64,000 bases of DNA from Lachnospiraceae bacterium (lineage in GTDB: Bacteria > Bacillota > Clostridia > Lachnospirales > Lachnospiraceae). The notes below the pieces were generated by a model. It was not told the origin of the DNA. It did no database searches and saw only the letters and a list, made by a program, of their open reading frames with translations. This document shows, in pieces, positions 34,690 to 43,560 of the stretch (its first letter is position 1; every line of letters starts with the position of its first letter). The stretch is taken from contig JAFUAB010000040.1 of the NCBI GenBank assembly GCA_017460885.1, positions 44,067 to 108,066 on the forward strand, written 5' to 3'. The position numbers and the translations under genes were made by a program.

Positions 34690-35865
34690 CAATTTTCCGG
34701 CGGTTACATTCCTTACCTTCTCGGAGATAAAGTTGCCCTCGGGGTTCGAGATCTGCATACCTATGAGGATCGTCAGGTTTTTGGATGGAACATTTGCAAA
34801 GAATGTACCGAGCCATCCATCCCATCCGTATTCTCCGGGCCATGTATAGTGAAATGCCATATCCGGATCATATGCGTGTCTCATCAGACATCCGTAATCG
34901 TATCCGCACAGACTGTCCCAGGTCGCCCACAGATAATCTCTCTGTGTTGTGGTCAAAGCTCCATGCGTCATATATTTGATGGTTGCTTCATTTAATACAG
35001 TATGTCCGTTAAAGGAGCCGCCGTTTAGCAGCATCTGTGCAAACCGCGCATAATCATCAAGCGTCGAAGTAAGCCCGGCTCCTCCCGACTGAAAAGCAGG
35101 TTCAGAGTCCAGCGAGTATTTTATACCGAGATGATTTGTTTCAAAGAGCTGCATCTCCCCGTTTTTCTTTTCATATACGGATGCGATCCGTTCCCTCTTT
35201 TCTGCGGGCACATAAAAGCCTGTATCCTTCATTCCCAGAGGTTCAAAAATCTCGTTTTGAAGGAATTCTCCAAAGGAAACTCCGCTGACTGTCTCGACGA
35301 TCGCTCCGAGAATATCGGCGCTGGTGCCGTATTTCCAGGCAGAGCCCGGCTGAAAGTCCACGCCTGCCTCGCCAATGCGGTTGGCGATCTCCACGGTAGA
35401 TAGCGCATGATCCGTATACAGGGCGGCATCCACTTCGTCAAAAAGCTTCTGCACCCTTTTTTCCGTCACGGTGCCCTCCGCATTGCCATACGGCAGGCCC
35501 GAGGTCATGCACAGCAAATCACGCACGTACGTGGGACGGGACACCTTTTTTTCACCGGTTTCATCATATATGACCTGATCCCTGAATCCGGGGAGGTATT
35601 TTTCCACCGGCTCTCCCATCGCGATCAGCCCGCACTGCACCAGTATCATGACTGCCGCCGCGGTGATCGGCTTCGACATGGAGTAAACCCTCATGATCGT
35701 GTCCCTGTCAAAGGGCTTCGCCGAAGCGGCGTCCGCATGTCCGGCCTGGGCATACGCTATGTCTGCGTCACTCTGGCGGACCAGCACGTTGACTCCCGCC
35801 ACGGTTTTGTTTTCAACTTCCCTCTCAAGCAGTTCCTGAAGCGCGCTCTGTAAGCTCTTGTTCAT
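34687..35865 (-). CDS. Beta-lactamase-fold serine hydrolase
   Basis: 392 residues, class C beta-lactamase/esterase family. The nucleophile Ser62 and Lys65 lie in YSMSKPITAA; the second motif is replaced by YGT (KYGTSADIL) instead of the usual YSN. There is no signal peptide, so it is probably cytosolic and an esterase or peptidase rather than a resistance enzyme. Length fits the family. Its stop codon is supplied by the repeat at 34661-34689. The start is ATG 35865 with GGAGAAGG upstream. Confidence 0.87.
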   Translation of the reverse strand: MNKSLQSALQELLEREVENKTVAGVNVLVRQSDADIAYAQAGHADAASAKPFDRDTIMRVYSMSKPITAAAVMILVQCGLIAMGEPVEKYLPGFRDQVIYDETGEKKVSRPTYVRDLLCMTSGLPYGNAEGTVTEKRVQKLFDEVDAALYTDHALSTVEIANRIGEAGVDFQPGSAWKYGTSADILGAIVETVSGVSFGEFLQNEIFEPLGMKDTGFYVPAEKRERIASVYEKKNGEMQLFETNHLGIKYSLDSEPAFQSGGAGLTSTLDDYARFAQMLLNGGSFNGHTVLNEATIKYMTHGALTTTQRDYLWATWDSLCGYDYGCLMRHAYDPDMAFHYTWPGEYGWDGWLGTFFANVPSKNLTILIGMQISNPEGNFISEKVRNVTAGKL

Positions 35866-36158
35866 TCATCCTTCTCCATATGAAAAATCATCCACGGCGC
35901 CATCCAAAATGAATTCCGGAAAAAAAACCGGGACGATGACTGCAACGCTTATTGATAATATTATCAGATGATACCCTTCATTCCAACTGATTATGTGATA
36001 AATCCTTTTAACATGATTGCAGATGCTATAAATGAAAAAAATACGGCGATCCGACAGGCAAAGAACAAGGTAAATGACACCGTGACTCCGTCCCCGAGTG
36101 TCATTTTTGCATGAAAACATTCGGGGGACGGTTCAAAAGAACCGTCCCCCTTTTTCTT
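35866..36158. other. Gene-free stretch upstream of the serine hydrolase gene
   Basis: It holds a 29-base repeat TGACACCG...GAGTGTCA at 36075-36103 (identical to 40713-40741) and a hairpin at 36123-36150. Otherwise AT-rich with no convincing gene. Confidence 0.5.
36075..36155. repeat. Repeat pair: 29-base TGACAC unit and GGGGGACGGTTC hairpin
   Basis: First unit 36075-36103. Second is a perfect 12-bp stem GGGGGACGGTTC with loop AAAA followed by a T-rich run (36151-36160), a good terminator on the plus strand. Confidence 0.8.
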
Positions 36159-36419
36159 TTACAGTTTAAGTCCGGTGCTCGTCTGGCGCGCGATCTTGAA
36201 CTTGTAAGTTACCTTTCCGCCTATTCCGTATTTCTTAGCGGCTTCCTGTGTCAGCGTCAGGGTCATCTTGCCTGTGCCGACCTTGTTGTTCTTAGCGTAG
36301 GATATCACGTAATCACCCTCGCTCAGCTTGAGCGTTACCTGCTTTCCGTCTGCTCCGATTGCCTGGATCTCATTGATCGCAGGCAATACGTAGCAGCCTC
36401 CTGCATCCCTTAAAGACAT
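36159..36419 (-). pseudogene. C-terminal fragment of a cell-surface repeat protein
   Basis: 86 codons. The stretch EGDYVISYAKNNKVGTGKMT is like the Ig-like repeats at the end of clostridial surface proteins (DYxVxYxNN...GtAtVTVtG pattern). It has no signal peptide or anchor and only part of a repeat. The reading frame begins abruptly at the junction with the transposase-like scrap. It is probably a remnant left by rearrangement. Confidence 0.5.
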
Positions 36420-36522
36420 GGCGATGATGAATGATCTTCACTTCATAATCCGATACGTCACGCATTTCATCCTGACCGGTTTCTATGACAGGACCTCCGC
36501 AGTCAGGGCATTTTTCAGCCAT
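36370..36522 (-). pseudogene. Zinc-knuckle fragment, transposase-like
   Basis: A 50-codon frame (MAEKCPDCGGPVIETGQDEM) with a Cys-x-x-Cys-Gly-Gly and a following RDV and HH pair, reminiscent of zinc-binding regions of some transposases such as IS66 type. It overlaps the surface-protein fragment in another frame. No DDE core is seen. Weak evidence. Confidence 0.25.
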
Positions 36523-37223
36523 ATGGCTGCTTCAGCACGGGGAACCATACGCAGGATATAGTAGCCTGGTCGCCGCATACAATAGGCTCCTCAACAGAAC
36601 TAACAACAAGTCGTGGCTGGAGATAAAACAGTCAAAAGTTCGGGATGTCCTTTCACACATATCTCATAGCAATAAACTATATGAATACCTGGAATCCAAA
36701 AATCCACATCAGTTTTTCAGTGATTCCCTCTATGTGTATTCCCTGCGGCCATGCTCTCACGTAATGCTCATGACTGCAATATGTGGTAGTCCGAAATCCT
36801 TCTACGAAACCTAAAGCCTAAGAAACTTAAAAAGCCAACTCGTATATAACTATGTTGTTTTTATGTAACTATATTTTATTCAATGCCTCATTTTGTATCC
36901 AACTATAATTTACAGTATCAACAGGCATAAAAGTGGCGAAGCCGTGTATTTTCAGGCTTCGCCGTTGGATGAACTTATTATTCATTTAGTGTGAATGGTA
37001 ACACATATATGTTATAACAAAATCTGACGTTGAGCGCAAAGAAAATTTGATGAAAGCCCTCCGCGGAGGTGAGCAAGAAGTCTGGGAGACTTCTGTTTTG
37101 CTCCGACCGTAACGAAGTGAAGACCTGGACCCTCCGTTTATCATAGAAACCCGCAAGGGAATACTTTGGAGGGCTTCTGCAATGATGACTTTGGAGATTC
37201 TAAAGAAACGTCCCCCTATTTCA
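36523..37223. other. Gene-poor region with hairpins
   Basis: No convincing gene in either strand. It contains a hairpin GGCGAAGCC-N11-GGCTTCGCC (36932-36963) and the structured segment 37052-37177 (outer arms AAAGCCCTCC and GGAGGGCTT, inner arms AGAAGTCT and AGACTTCT). Elsewhere AT-rich. Confidence 0.45.
37052..37177. other. Structured 126-base element after the AAA-ATPase gene
   Basis: Long-range pairing AAAGCCCTCC with GGAGGGCTT closes a region that holds an inner hairpin (GAGCAAGAAGTCT-GGG-AGACTTCT) and a CGCAAGG turn. It could be a structured RNA or a mobile element end. It lies just past the AAA-ATPase gene stop on the minus strand. Confidence 0.35.
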
Positions 37224-38810
37224 CTAAAGATACAGCTCTTTCCTGACTTCCCAACCGGATATGGTCCGCTCTTTCGAATCAAAATTCACTCCAATCTTAA
37301 GGAGAGAGCGTTTATCAGCCGCATATGGCTTAGCATATCCTGCTTCTTCAATCTGCCCTAAGGCTTCAAGGGCACTTTTATCCCTTTTGAATTCAAAGAT
37401 ATAAACATAGTCATCTGTCTCAACAATACAATCTGCCCTGCCCTTAGCGCTGTGGATCTCGGTCATGGTGAACTGCCCCAGAAGCATGAACACGATGTAG
37501 ATCACATTCTGGAAGTTCTGTTCAATGACTATCTCGTCACTCGGATACGGCAGCCTTGCAAAGAGTGCTGTAAAACGTTCCCGCAGGGCTTCGGTATCAC
37601 CCTTGCGGATATCCTTGACGAAGCTTCTTAAGTCCATAGGATTTGACTCTTCTTCGGCACACAGATAATATGGGGCAAGGCTTTTTAAGAAGCCGTATTT
37701 CACCTCTTCGTTAGGGTAACCTAAAGCATAGCTTCTGAATTCCTTATCATAGTCCTTTACAGTCAGATAGCCTGTCTGGTAAAACAGCGGCACAGGGTTG
37801 GCACTCTCCATGCGGTAATCCGTAAGGGATGCTTCCTCCTCATAATAATCATCACTGCCCAGCTGCTTCGCATCAAAGCCTGAACTCTTCAGCTTGTCTA
37901 TAAGGAAGGTCGGTGTCCCGGTTGCGAACCAATACATTCCAAACTCCTTCTTATAGAAAGCATTTAGAAGACTGAAGGGATTATATACTCCTTCGGTTTT
38001 ATTTCCGAAATGATATCCGTCATACATTTTTCCAAGCTTGGCATAACATTCTTCTGTGCTGATCTCCTGTGCCTCGGCAAGTGCCCCTACCTCAGGGATA
38101 AAATTACTTTTAAGCTCTCCTTCAGTAATACCGCATATGCCGCCGCAGGCATTATCCAGAGATATGTCATTCAATTGATTCAGATCGCTGAAGATACTCA
38201 CCTTGGAGAACTTCGTCACGCCCGTAATAAACACGAATTTAATATATCTGTCATAGCTCTTGAGCGTTGAGAAGAAACCCTTGAATACCGCCTTGTTGTG
38301 CTCGATCATCTCGTTGTCGGCACCCTCTAAGAGCGGCTTGTCGTACTCATCCACAAGAATTACGACGTTCTTCCCGGATGTTTCGGCTGCCTTCCTGACA
38401 AGACACTGGAATCTCATCTCCAGCGGTGCTCCTGCATTCTCATTTCCGTACACCGCTTCCCACTCCGTCAAATGGGCTTCCAGCACCTGTTCAAGTGCAC
38501 TGTCTGCCCTGAAATTCTTTTTGTTAAAATCAATATAAAATACCGGGTACTCCTGCCATGCGTCAGGATCATCCCGCTCAAGTTCTTCTATCTTAAGCCC
38601 CTTAAATAGCTCCTTCTTCCCTTCAAAAAAGGCGCGCATCGTGGACAGGAGCAGACTCTTTCCGAACCTTCGGGGTCTGCTTAAGAAGTATGGCTTCCCC
38701 TCATGAAAAAGCTTATAGATATACTGCGTTTTATCCACATACAGATAGCCTTCCTTACGTATGCTCTCAAAATCCTGTATTCCGATCGGTAGTTTCCTGC
38801 CTGCTTCCAT
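37224..38810 (-). CDS. AAA-ATPase with PD-(D/E)XK nuclease-like domain (DUF1703 type)
   Basis: 528 residues from ATG 38810 (MEAGRKLPIG), preceded by AAGGAAGG. The N-terminal AAA-ATPase-like region has the start IGIQDFESIRKEGYLYVDKT, a Walker A in SRPRRFGKSLLL and Walker B VVILVDEYDKPLL. The C-terminal end has a nuclease-fold core (GRADCIVETDDYVYIFEFKR). These genes occur in many copies in gut Bacteroidetes and Lachnospiraceae. A role in DNA or mobile-element control is suspected but unproven. It sits in an eroded accessory patch. Confidence 0.87.
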   Translation of the reverse strand: MEAGRKLPIGIQDFESIRKEGYLYVDKTQYIYKLFHEGKPYFLSRPRRFGKSLLLSTMRAFFEGKKELFKGLKIEELERDDPDAWQEYPVFYIDFNKKNFRADSALEQVLEAHLTEWEAVYGNENAGAPLEMRFQCLVRKAAETSGKNVVILVDEYDKPLLEGADNEMIEHNKAVFKGFFSTLKSYDRYIKFVFITGVTKFSKVSIFSDLNQLNDISLDNACGGICGITEGELKSNFIPEVGALAEAQEISTEECYAKLGKMYDGYHFGNKTEGVYNPFSLLNAFYKKEFGMYWFATGTPTFLIDKLKSSGFDAKQLGSDDYYEEEASLTDYRMESANPVPLFYQTGYLTVKDYDKEFRSYALGYPNEEVKYGFLKSLAPYYLCAEEESNPMDLRSFVKDIRKGDTEALRERFTALFARLPYPSDEIVIEQNFQNVIYIVFMLLGQFTMTEIHSAKGRADCIVETDDYVYIFEFKRDKSALEALGQIEEAGYAKPYAADKRSLLKIGVNFDSKERTISGWEVRKELYL

Positions 38811-38898
38811 TACGCCATACCTTCCTTCACGATATCTAAGATGAGGATAGCAAAAAGCGGCGGCTTTTTCAAGCCGCCGCCCTCTTTCCAAATAAAGC

Positions 38899-39612
38899 TC
38901 ATTTCCCGAAGATAAGCCTGAAGAGTTCGAAGCGCATAGTACCGATTTTGAATTTAACCGTCTTGCTTCCTATCGCTTCCTCTCCGTCTCCTGTTACGAG
39001 TATCGTTGCCGATCCCTTATTCAGGTTGTTTATGTAGCTTACGGTATAGAGCGAAGGATCCACTTCAACCCACTTCTTGTTTACCCTGGCCAACACACGG
39101 ATCTCCGGCTCTATCGGAGCTCCGTTGTACTCCTGCTTGCCGACCTTTACATCCTTGCCCTTGGCGCTCTTGGCCTTGGCTACGATCTTCGCCTTGCTTA
39201 AATCGATAAGCTCTGCCGAAGGTTTCTTTACCTCATAGGTTCCGTATGCGGTTCCGCTGTAGTTGCCCTTAGCCGTCACTGCTATGGTGATGATCTTTTC
39301 TGTCTCATCTGCTGCAAGCGTGAGCTTATCCTTGGCTGTGAGTTCCTTTAATCCTTCTGCGGTCACATCTGTATAACCGGCTTCGGATATCTTACCATCA
39401 TTTGCATCAATGGCAGACTCACCCGTTACCGCAATGCCTGTAGGAACACTCTGATTTTCCTTTACCTTAATAATAATATCAACAGGTTTGCTGGCAGTCT
39501 TTATAACGGTCTCCCCGCTCTTAACCTCTTTATATCTCACATGATAAAGCTTGGGGACGATTCCTGCAATGGGTGGTGTAGCCGCCCCACATCCGCCCCA
39601 TTTCTCAATTAA
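38899..39612 (-). pseudogene. Truncated cell-surface Ig-like repeat protein
   Basis: About 213 or more codons (WGGCGAATPPIAGIVPKLYH onward), readable from just after the SGNH gene stop, with no signal peptide. Two or three Ig-like repeats, for example GTYEVKKPSAELIDLSKAKI and the TVSYINNLNKGSATILVTG pattern. The usual long N-terminus and anchor are missing. I take it as the 3' end of a formerly large surface protein, cut by rearrangement. Confidence 0.55.
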
Positions 39613-40674
39613 TCAGTCATAATACTCATGAATATGCTCATCCACTATTCTTTCGGACAATTCATACATTCCGTCCAGGACGGCATCCAGATTGGAGGCC
39701 GTGATCTCGTCACGTCCCTCCCGCAGCGCGTCAAGGACGTAACGGTTGATCTCCTTGGAAAAATGGATCGTATCCATGTAATTATCCAGGTTCGTGATGA
39801 CTTCCACGTCATCCTGATAATAATATACGTGCACGTTGTCGTGCTTTATCAGCTCCTCGATGCATATCCGCTCTGCATTTAAGACCGCGTCACGCTCTCC
39901 GTTGCGGTAGGCGTTGTCCCACCAGCACATTGAATACGGTGAAAAGAAAAACCTGAATTCGGTTTCGGGATGCGACTCGATCATATCGGTCAGCATTTTT
40001 GTATTGGCAACAGCAAGATCATCATACATATGGGCATCTTCCATAGGCTTTATTTCATCAAGACGCTCATACATCTGCATGCACATCAGATGGTGAAAGG
40101 TCTTCCACTGAGCCCAGTTGTACGAATCTCCCTCATCATAATCGGTAAAGGATTTGGCCAGCATAAAAGGTATTTTTTCAAGCAGTACGTCCTTATTCAG
40201 CAGATATTGGTAATCGTTAAACGGATTTTTGTCATAGAGATACACCGGACATCCGGTGGAAATATAAGTAGTTTCGGTCGACGCATACAGGCTGGAGGGA
40301 TCGATATTGTAAAAAACTTTCCTGATATCATGATCCTCATATGCGATATCCATAAGATAAATAAGATCAGCTGTAGCACCGTAGGATCTGATCGCTTTTA
40401 CACTGGTACACCCAAAGCCCTGATCAAACCAGCCGTTGTTGAAGTTCTCGCACACGCTGCTGCCGGCGATGACCGCATCATAATCAAAGTGCCTGAGGGT
40501 CCCCACGCACTGATATTCCTTATCGTTAAGCACGGCCTTCAGGCCCGGCAGAGGCTTGTGATACACGTAGAACGGATCAAAAAGCAGGGTAATGCCTGCC
40601 GCCAGGAGAGCGCATGCCGCCACGGCCGCCGCAAAAACCTTTATGAAATTCAATCCTCCATTATCATTCATCAA
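39613..40674 (-). CDS. SGNH-like membrane-anchored protein paired with MBOAT
   Basis: 353 residues. One N-terminal helix (about 8-28) leads to an extracellular domain with GSSVCENF near 70 (candidate nucleophile Ser) and, near the end, DTIHFS (Asp and His), as in AlgX/AlgJ/DltD-like SGNH acyltransferases. It follows the MBOAT gene by 64 bases; MBOAT plus an SGNH partner moves acyl groups onto cell-surface polymers. Probably O-acylation of wall or exopolysaccharide; substrate unknown. Confidence 0.75.
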   Translation of the reverse strand: MMNDNGGLNFIKVFAAAVAACALLAAGITLLFDPFYVYHKPLPGLKAVLNDKEYQCVGTLRHFDYDAVIAGSSVCENFNNGWFDQGFGCTSVKAIRSYGATADLIYLMDIAYEDHDIRKVFYNIDPSSLYASTETTYISTGCPVYLYDKNPFNDYQYLLNKDVLLEKIPFMLAKSFTDYDEGDSYNWAQWKTFHHLMCMQMYERLDEIKPMEDAHMYDDLAVANTKMLTDMIESHPETEFRFFFSPYSMCWWDNAYRNGERDAVLNAERICIEELIKHDNVHVYYYQDDVEVITNLDNYMDTIHFSKEINRYVLDALREGRDEITASNLDAVLDGMYELSERIVDEHIHEYYD

Positions 40675-40712
40675 TATTTCTCATGCACCCTGCACCTGAC
40701 GTGGGGCGAAAA

Positions 40713-40741
40713 TGACACCGTGACTCCGTCCCCGAGTGTCA
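40713..40741. repeat. 29-base TGACAC repeat at the MBOAT stop codon
   Basis: Identical to 36075-36103. On the minus strand the TGA at 40741-40739 is the MBOAT stop, so the element sits right at the gene end. Confidence 0.8.
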
Positions 40742-42238
40742 AAAATTAAAATACAAGAATGTGCTGACCTGCGACAGTGACACGAAGCACCATACGAACA
40801 GCACACCCAGCAGGATCGCGCGCCTGACAGGGCGATCGGTCTCGCGCACCGCGCGGACCGTGGCGCTCGGTCCCATGACCAGCACAAAGGACAGCACGAT
40901 CATCAATACCGAGATCACCACATGAACCCACGGCACAAGATTATCCGATATCATTCTTGCCGCTTCCTCAAATATATAAAACTCAGGAGCCGACAGGTGT
41001 GAGAGCACATCCGTCAGCCGTCCGTTCCATTTAAAACCGAATACCGTACCTATCAGCCTGAATGCCTCCGGCACACCTGAGCTTCTGAAAAATACCAGCG
41101 TCAATAAGAAACAACAGAATGTCAGCACCTGTCCAAGCCTCTTCGGAATATAGATCCTACATTCCCTTTTATATTCGGATCCTTCCACTCCGACTATGCA
41201 CAGATTATCCCAGATAACAAGTAATCCGTTGATCACACCCCACAGAACGTAAGTCCAGGCCGCTCCGTGCCAGAGGCCGCTCAATGTAAAAACGATCAGT
41301 ATGTTGAACAGCATCCGGATGAACCCGCGCCTGCTGCCGCCCAGCGGGATATACACATAAGTGATAAAAAACCTGGACAGCGTCATGTGCCATCTGTTCC
41401 ATAATTCCTTCACCGTAGAGCTTTTGTACGGTGAATCAAAATTCATCGGCAGTACGATATTAAACATCAGTCCGATACCCATTGCCATATCGCAGTATCC
41501 GCTGAAATCAAAATAAAGCTCAAACGCATACATAAGCATTACAAATATGACAGTCAGGGAATCCAGATCATAGCTGATCGCAAAAGCATAGTTTACGGGA
41601 CCCGCCAGAACGTCCGCCAGCAGCATCTTTTTGGCCAGTCCGAGCACAAAGAGCCTGATCCCTCTTGCAAAAAAATCCTTATCAAACCTCCGGATCGTGA
41701 CATCTCTGAATTGAGGAACGATCTCATCATACAGAACGATCGGTCCGGCTATCAGCTGGGGAAAAAATGTTACAAACTGGGCATAATCGATAAGCCCTAT
41801 ATGCTCGGCACGACCAAGACACCGGTCTATGACATATGACAGCTGCTGGAATGTAAAAAAACTGATCCCAAGCGGAAGCAGGATCTCCTGTAAAGGGATA
41901 CCGGCTCCGGTCAATGCATTTATATTTTCTATGAAAAAATCAAAATATTTGAAGTAAAACAGGATCCCGAGATTGATAAATATCGCAATGATCATCAGGA
42001 TCCTGTTCTGAAGCTCATCCTCTGTCTTATCCGCAACAATGCTGATCAGGTAATTTACTAATATGCTGCAGACTATGATCAGCAGATACGAAACGTTGAA
42101 ATACCCGTAAAACCACAAAGAAATACCCGTCAGAAAAATGCTTGCAATGCGGTTTAAACCGAAGTAATTCAGTCCGTACCATCCAAGCAGTGCGACGGGC
42201 AGTAATATACATATAAAAATATATGAATTAAAGAGCAT
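40739..42238 (-). CDS. MBOAT-family membrane O-acyltransferase (AlgI/DltB-like)
   Basis: 499 residues with ten or more helices. The conserved catalytic region includes DFSGYCDMAMGIGLM and SGLWHGAAWTYVLWG with the key His near 325. Relatives (AlgI, DltB) pass an acyl group through the membrane to a surface polymer with an SGNH partner, here the next gene. It begins 12 bases after the murG stop, so is probably part of the antiporter-murG transcript. A cell-wall or exopolymer acylation role is inferred. Confidence 0.9.
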   Translation of the reverse strand: MLFNSYIFICILLPVALLGWYGLNYFGLNRIASIFLTGISLWFYGYFNVSYLLIIVCSILVNYLISIVADKTEDELQNRILMIIAIFINLGILFYFKYFDFFIENINALTGAGIPLQEILLPLGISFFTFQQLSYVIDRCLGRAEHIGLIDYAQFVTFFPQLIAGPIVLYDEIVPQFRDVTIRRFDKDFFARGIRLFVLGLAKKMLLADVLAGPVNYAFAISYDLDSLTVIFVMLMYAFELYFDFSGYCDMAMGIGLMFNIVLPMNFDSPYKSSTVKELWNRWHMTLSRFFITYVYIPLGGSRRGFIRMLFNILIVFTLSGLWHGAAWTYVLWGVINGLLVIWDNLCIVGVEGSEYKRECRIYIPKRLGQVLTFCCFLLTLVFFRSSGVPEAFRLIGTVFGFKWNGRLTDVLSHLSAPEFYIFEEAARMISDNLVPWVHVVISVLMIVLSFVLVMGPSATVRAVRETDRPVRRAILLGVLFVWCFVSLSQVSTFLYFNF

Positions 42239-42249
42239 TTTTTTTTATT

Positions 42250-43317
42250 TCATTTAACCTCTTCCATAATAAGCTTCATGATCGCGGCAATGGCATCCTT
42301 CTGAGGACTTTCCTTCATCGCCGTTATGTATTTCTCACGGTTCTCATACAGCTCCCGGATCTTTCTGACCAGAAGCGAGGTCGTCATGTCCTCTTCGCTT
42401 AAAACCACACTGAATCCCTGTTCTTCAAAGGATCTGGCATTAAGGATCTGGTCTCCGCGGCTGGAAGCCGAAGGAAGCGGTATCAACAGATTCGGTTTAC
42501 GCAATGCAAGTACCTCTCCGAGTGCACCGGCTCCGGCTCTGGACACTACTATATCCGCCATCGCAAACAGATCGGGCAGTTCCTCTGTCAGATATTCATA
42601 CTGCTTATAGCCTTCGAGGGTAAGCAGCATATTATCCTGCTTGTCTTTACCGGTCAGATGTACTATGTTGAAGTCCTTCAACAGCTCACTCAGCGCATCC
42701 CTGATCGCACCGTTTACGGCTGCTGAACCCTGACTGCCTCCGATGACCATTATCACCGGCTTATCATCGGCAAATCCCGTAAACTCCCTGCCCTTTGCGG
42801 CATCGCCGCAAAGCAGCTCATCCCTGATCGGTGCACCTGTGAGCACTGCCTTTTCCGGAGGTACCATATCAAAGGTCTCCGGGAAGTTGCAGCATACCTT
42901 ATCCGCCACCGGTATACAAAGCCTGTTGGCAAGCCCGGGAGTCATGTCGGATTCATGGATTATGCAGGGAATCTTAAGCGAAGCAGCGGCTCTCACTACC
43001 GGAACTGCCACAAATCCGCCTTTTGAAAAAACAACATCCGGCCTGTTCTTCTTAAGAAGCCTGCGGGCCTGCAAATATCCCTTGATAACCCTGAAGGGAT
43101 CCGAAAAATTCTTTACATCAAAATATCTGCGCAGTTTACCCGTAGCTATACCGCTGTATTTGATACCCTGCGCTTCAACCAGTGTTTTCTCTATACCGTC
43201 AATCGAGCCGATGTAGCTGATCTCGAAGCCCTCTTTTTTAAGATACGGCACAAGTGCAAGATTCGGGGTCACATGACCCGCGGTTCCTCCGCCTGTGAGT
43301 ACTATACTGTGTTTCAT
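42250..43317 (-). CDS. murG: UDP-GlcNAc: undecaprenyl-PP-MurNAc-pentapeptide GlcNAc transferase
   Basis: 355 residues. GT-B fold with N-terminal GGGTAGHVTPNLALVP, SGIATGKLRRY, and the C-terminal donor site IGGSQGSAAVNG and SRAGAGALGEVLAL. It adds GlcNAc to lipid I to make lipid II at the inner membrane face. MurG usually lies in the division/cell-wall cluster; here it is in a separate unit with an antiporter, a TSCPD protein and MBOAT. It starts one base after the TSCPD gene stop. Confidence 0.94.
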   Translation of the reverse strand: MKHSIVLTGGGTAGHVTPNLALVPYLKKEGFEISYIGSIDGIEKTLVEAQGIKYSGIATGKLRRYFDVKNFSDPFRVIKGYLQARRLLKKNRPDVVFSKGGFVAVPVVRAAASLKIPCIIHESDMTPGLANRLCIPVADKVCCNFPETFDMVPPEKAVLTGAPIRDELLCGDAAKGREFTGFADDKPVIMVIGGSQGSAAVNGAIRDALSELLKDFNIVHLTGKDKQDNMLLTLEGYKQYEYLTEELPDLFAMADIVVSRAGAGALGEVLALRKPNLLIPLPSASSRGDQILNARSFEEQGFSVVLSEEDMTTSLLVRKIRELYENREKYITAMKESPQKDAIAAIMKLIMEEVK

Positions 43318-43560
43318 TTACTGACCCAAAGCCTTCTCTAATGCGATCGACAACTGGTCGGGACATGACGTCGGCCTGAAACCGCATTTGATCCCACGCA
43401 GCTTACCTATGGCATCCTGAGCCTTCATGCCTGTCACAAGTCTTGCAACTCCCTGTGTGTTACCGTTGCATCCCCCGGTAAACTGTACGGATTTTATGAT
43501 ATCTCCATCAAGCTCAACCTCAATGGCTTTTGAACAAACTCCCTCAGGTGTATAGATCAT
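43318..43560 (-). CDS. TSCPD-domain protein (TIGR03905 type)
   Basis: 80 residues, with CNGNTQGVARLVTGM, then CGFRPTSCPDQLSIALE: a set of conserved Cys residues (about 10, 31, 60, 67), a TSCPD domain also seen at the end of some ribonucleotide reductases. It may bind metal or an Fe-S cluster; function unknown. Its start overlaps the antiporter stop (ATGA) and it abuts murG. Confidence 0.85.
   Translation of the reverse strand: MIYTPEGVCSKAIEVELDGDIIKSVQFTGGCNGNTQGVARLVTGMKAQDAIGKLRGIKCGFRPTSCPDQLSIALEKALGQ

Noticed and set aside
36123-36150. CRISPR-like repeats from the recurring GGGGACGG units
   Set aside because: Copies are scattered at single sites many kilobases apart, without regular spacers or cas genes.
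36485-36814. A 109-codon plus-strand frame in the eroded patch
   Set aside because: No recognisable motif, poor start context, and it overlaps the transposase-like scrap on the other strand; kept as gene-free.
36986-37282. A 98-codon minus-strand frame after the AAA-ATPase gene
   Set aside because: It overlaps the ATPase C-terminus in another frame and passes through the hairpin element; Ser/Arg-rich composition suggests chance.
37224-38810. AAA-ATPase gene as part of a defence island
   Set aside because: No known defence genes are adjacent, and this family is common outside such islands; the context does not support the claim.
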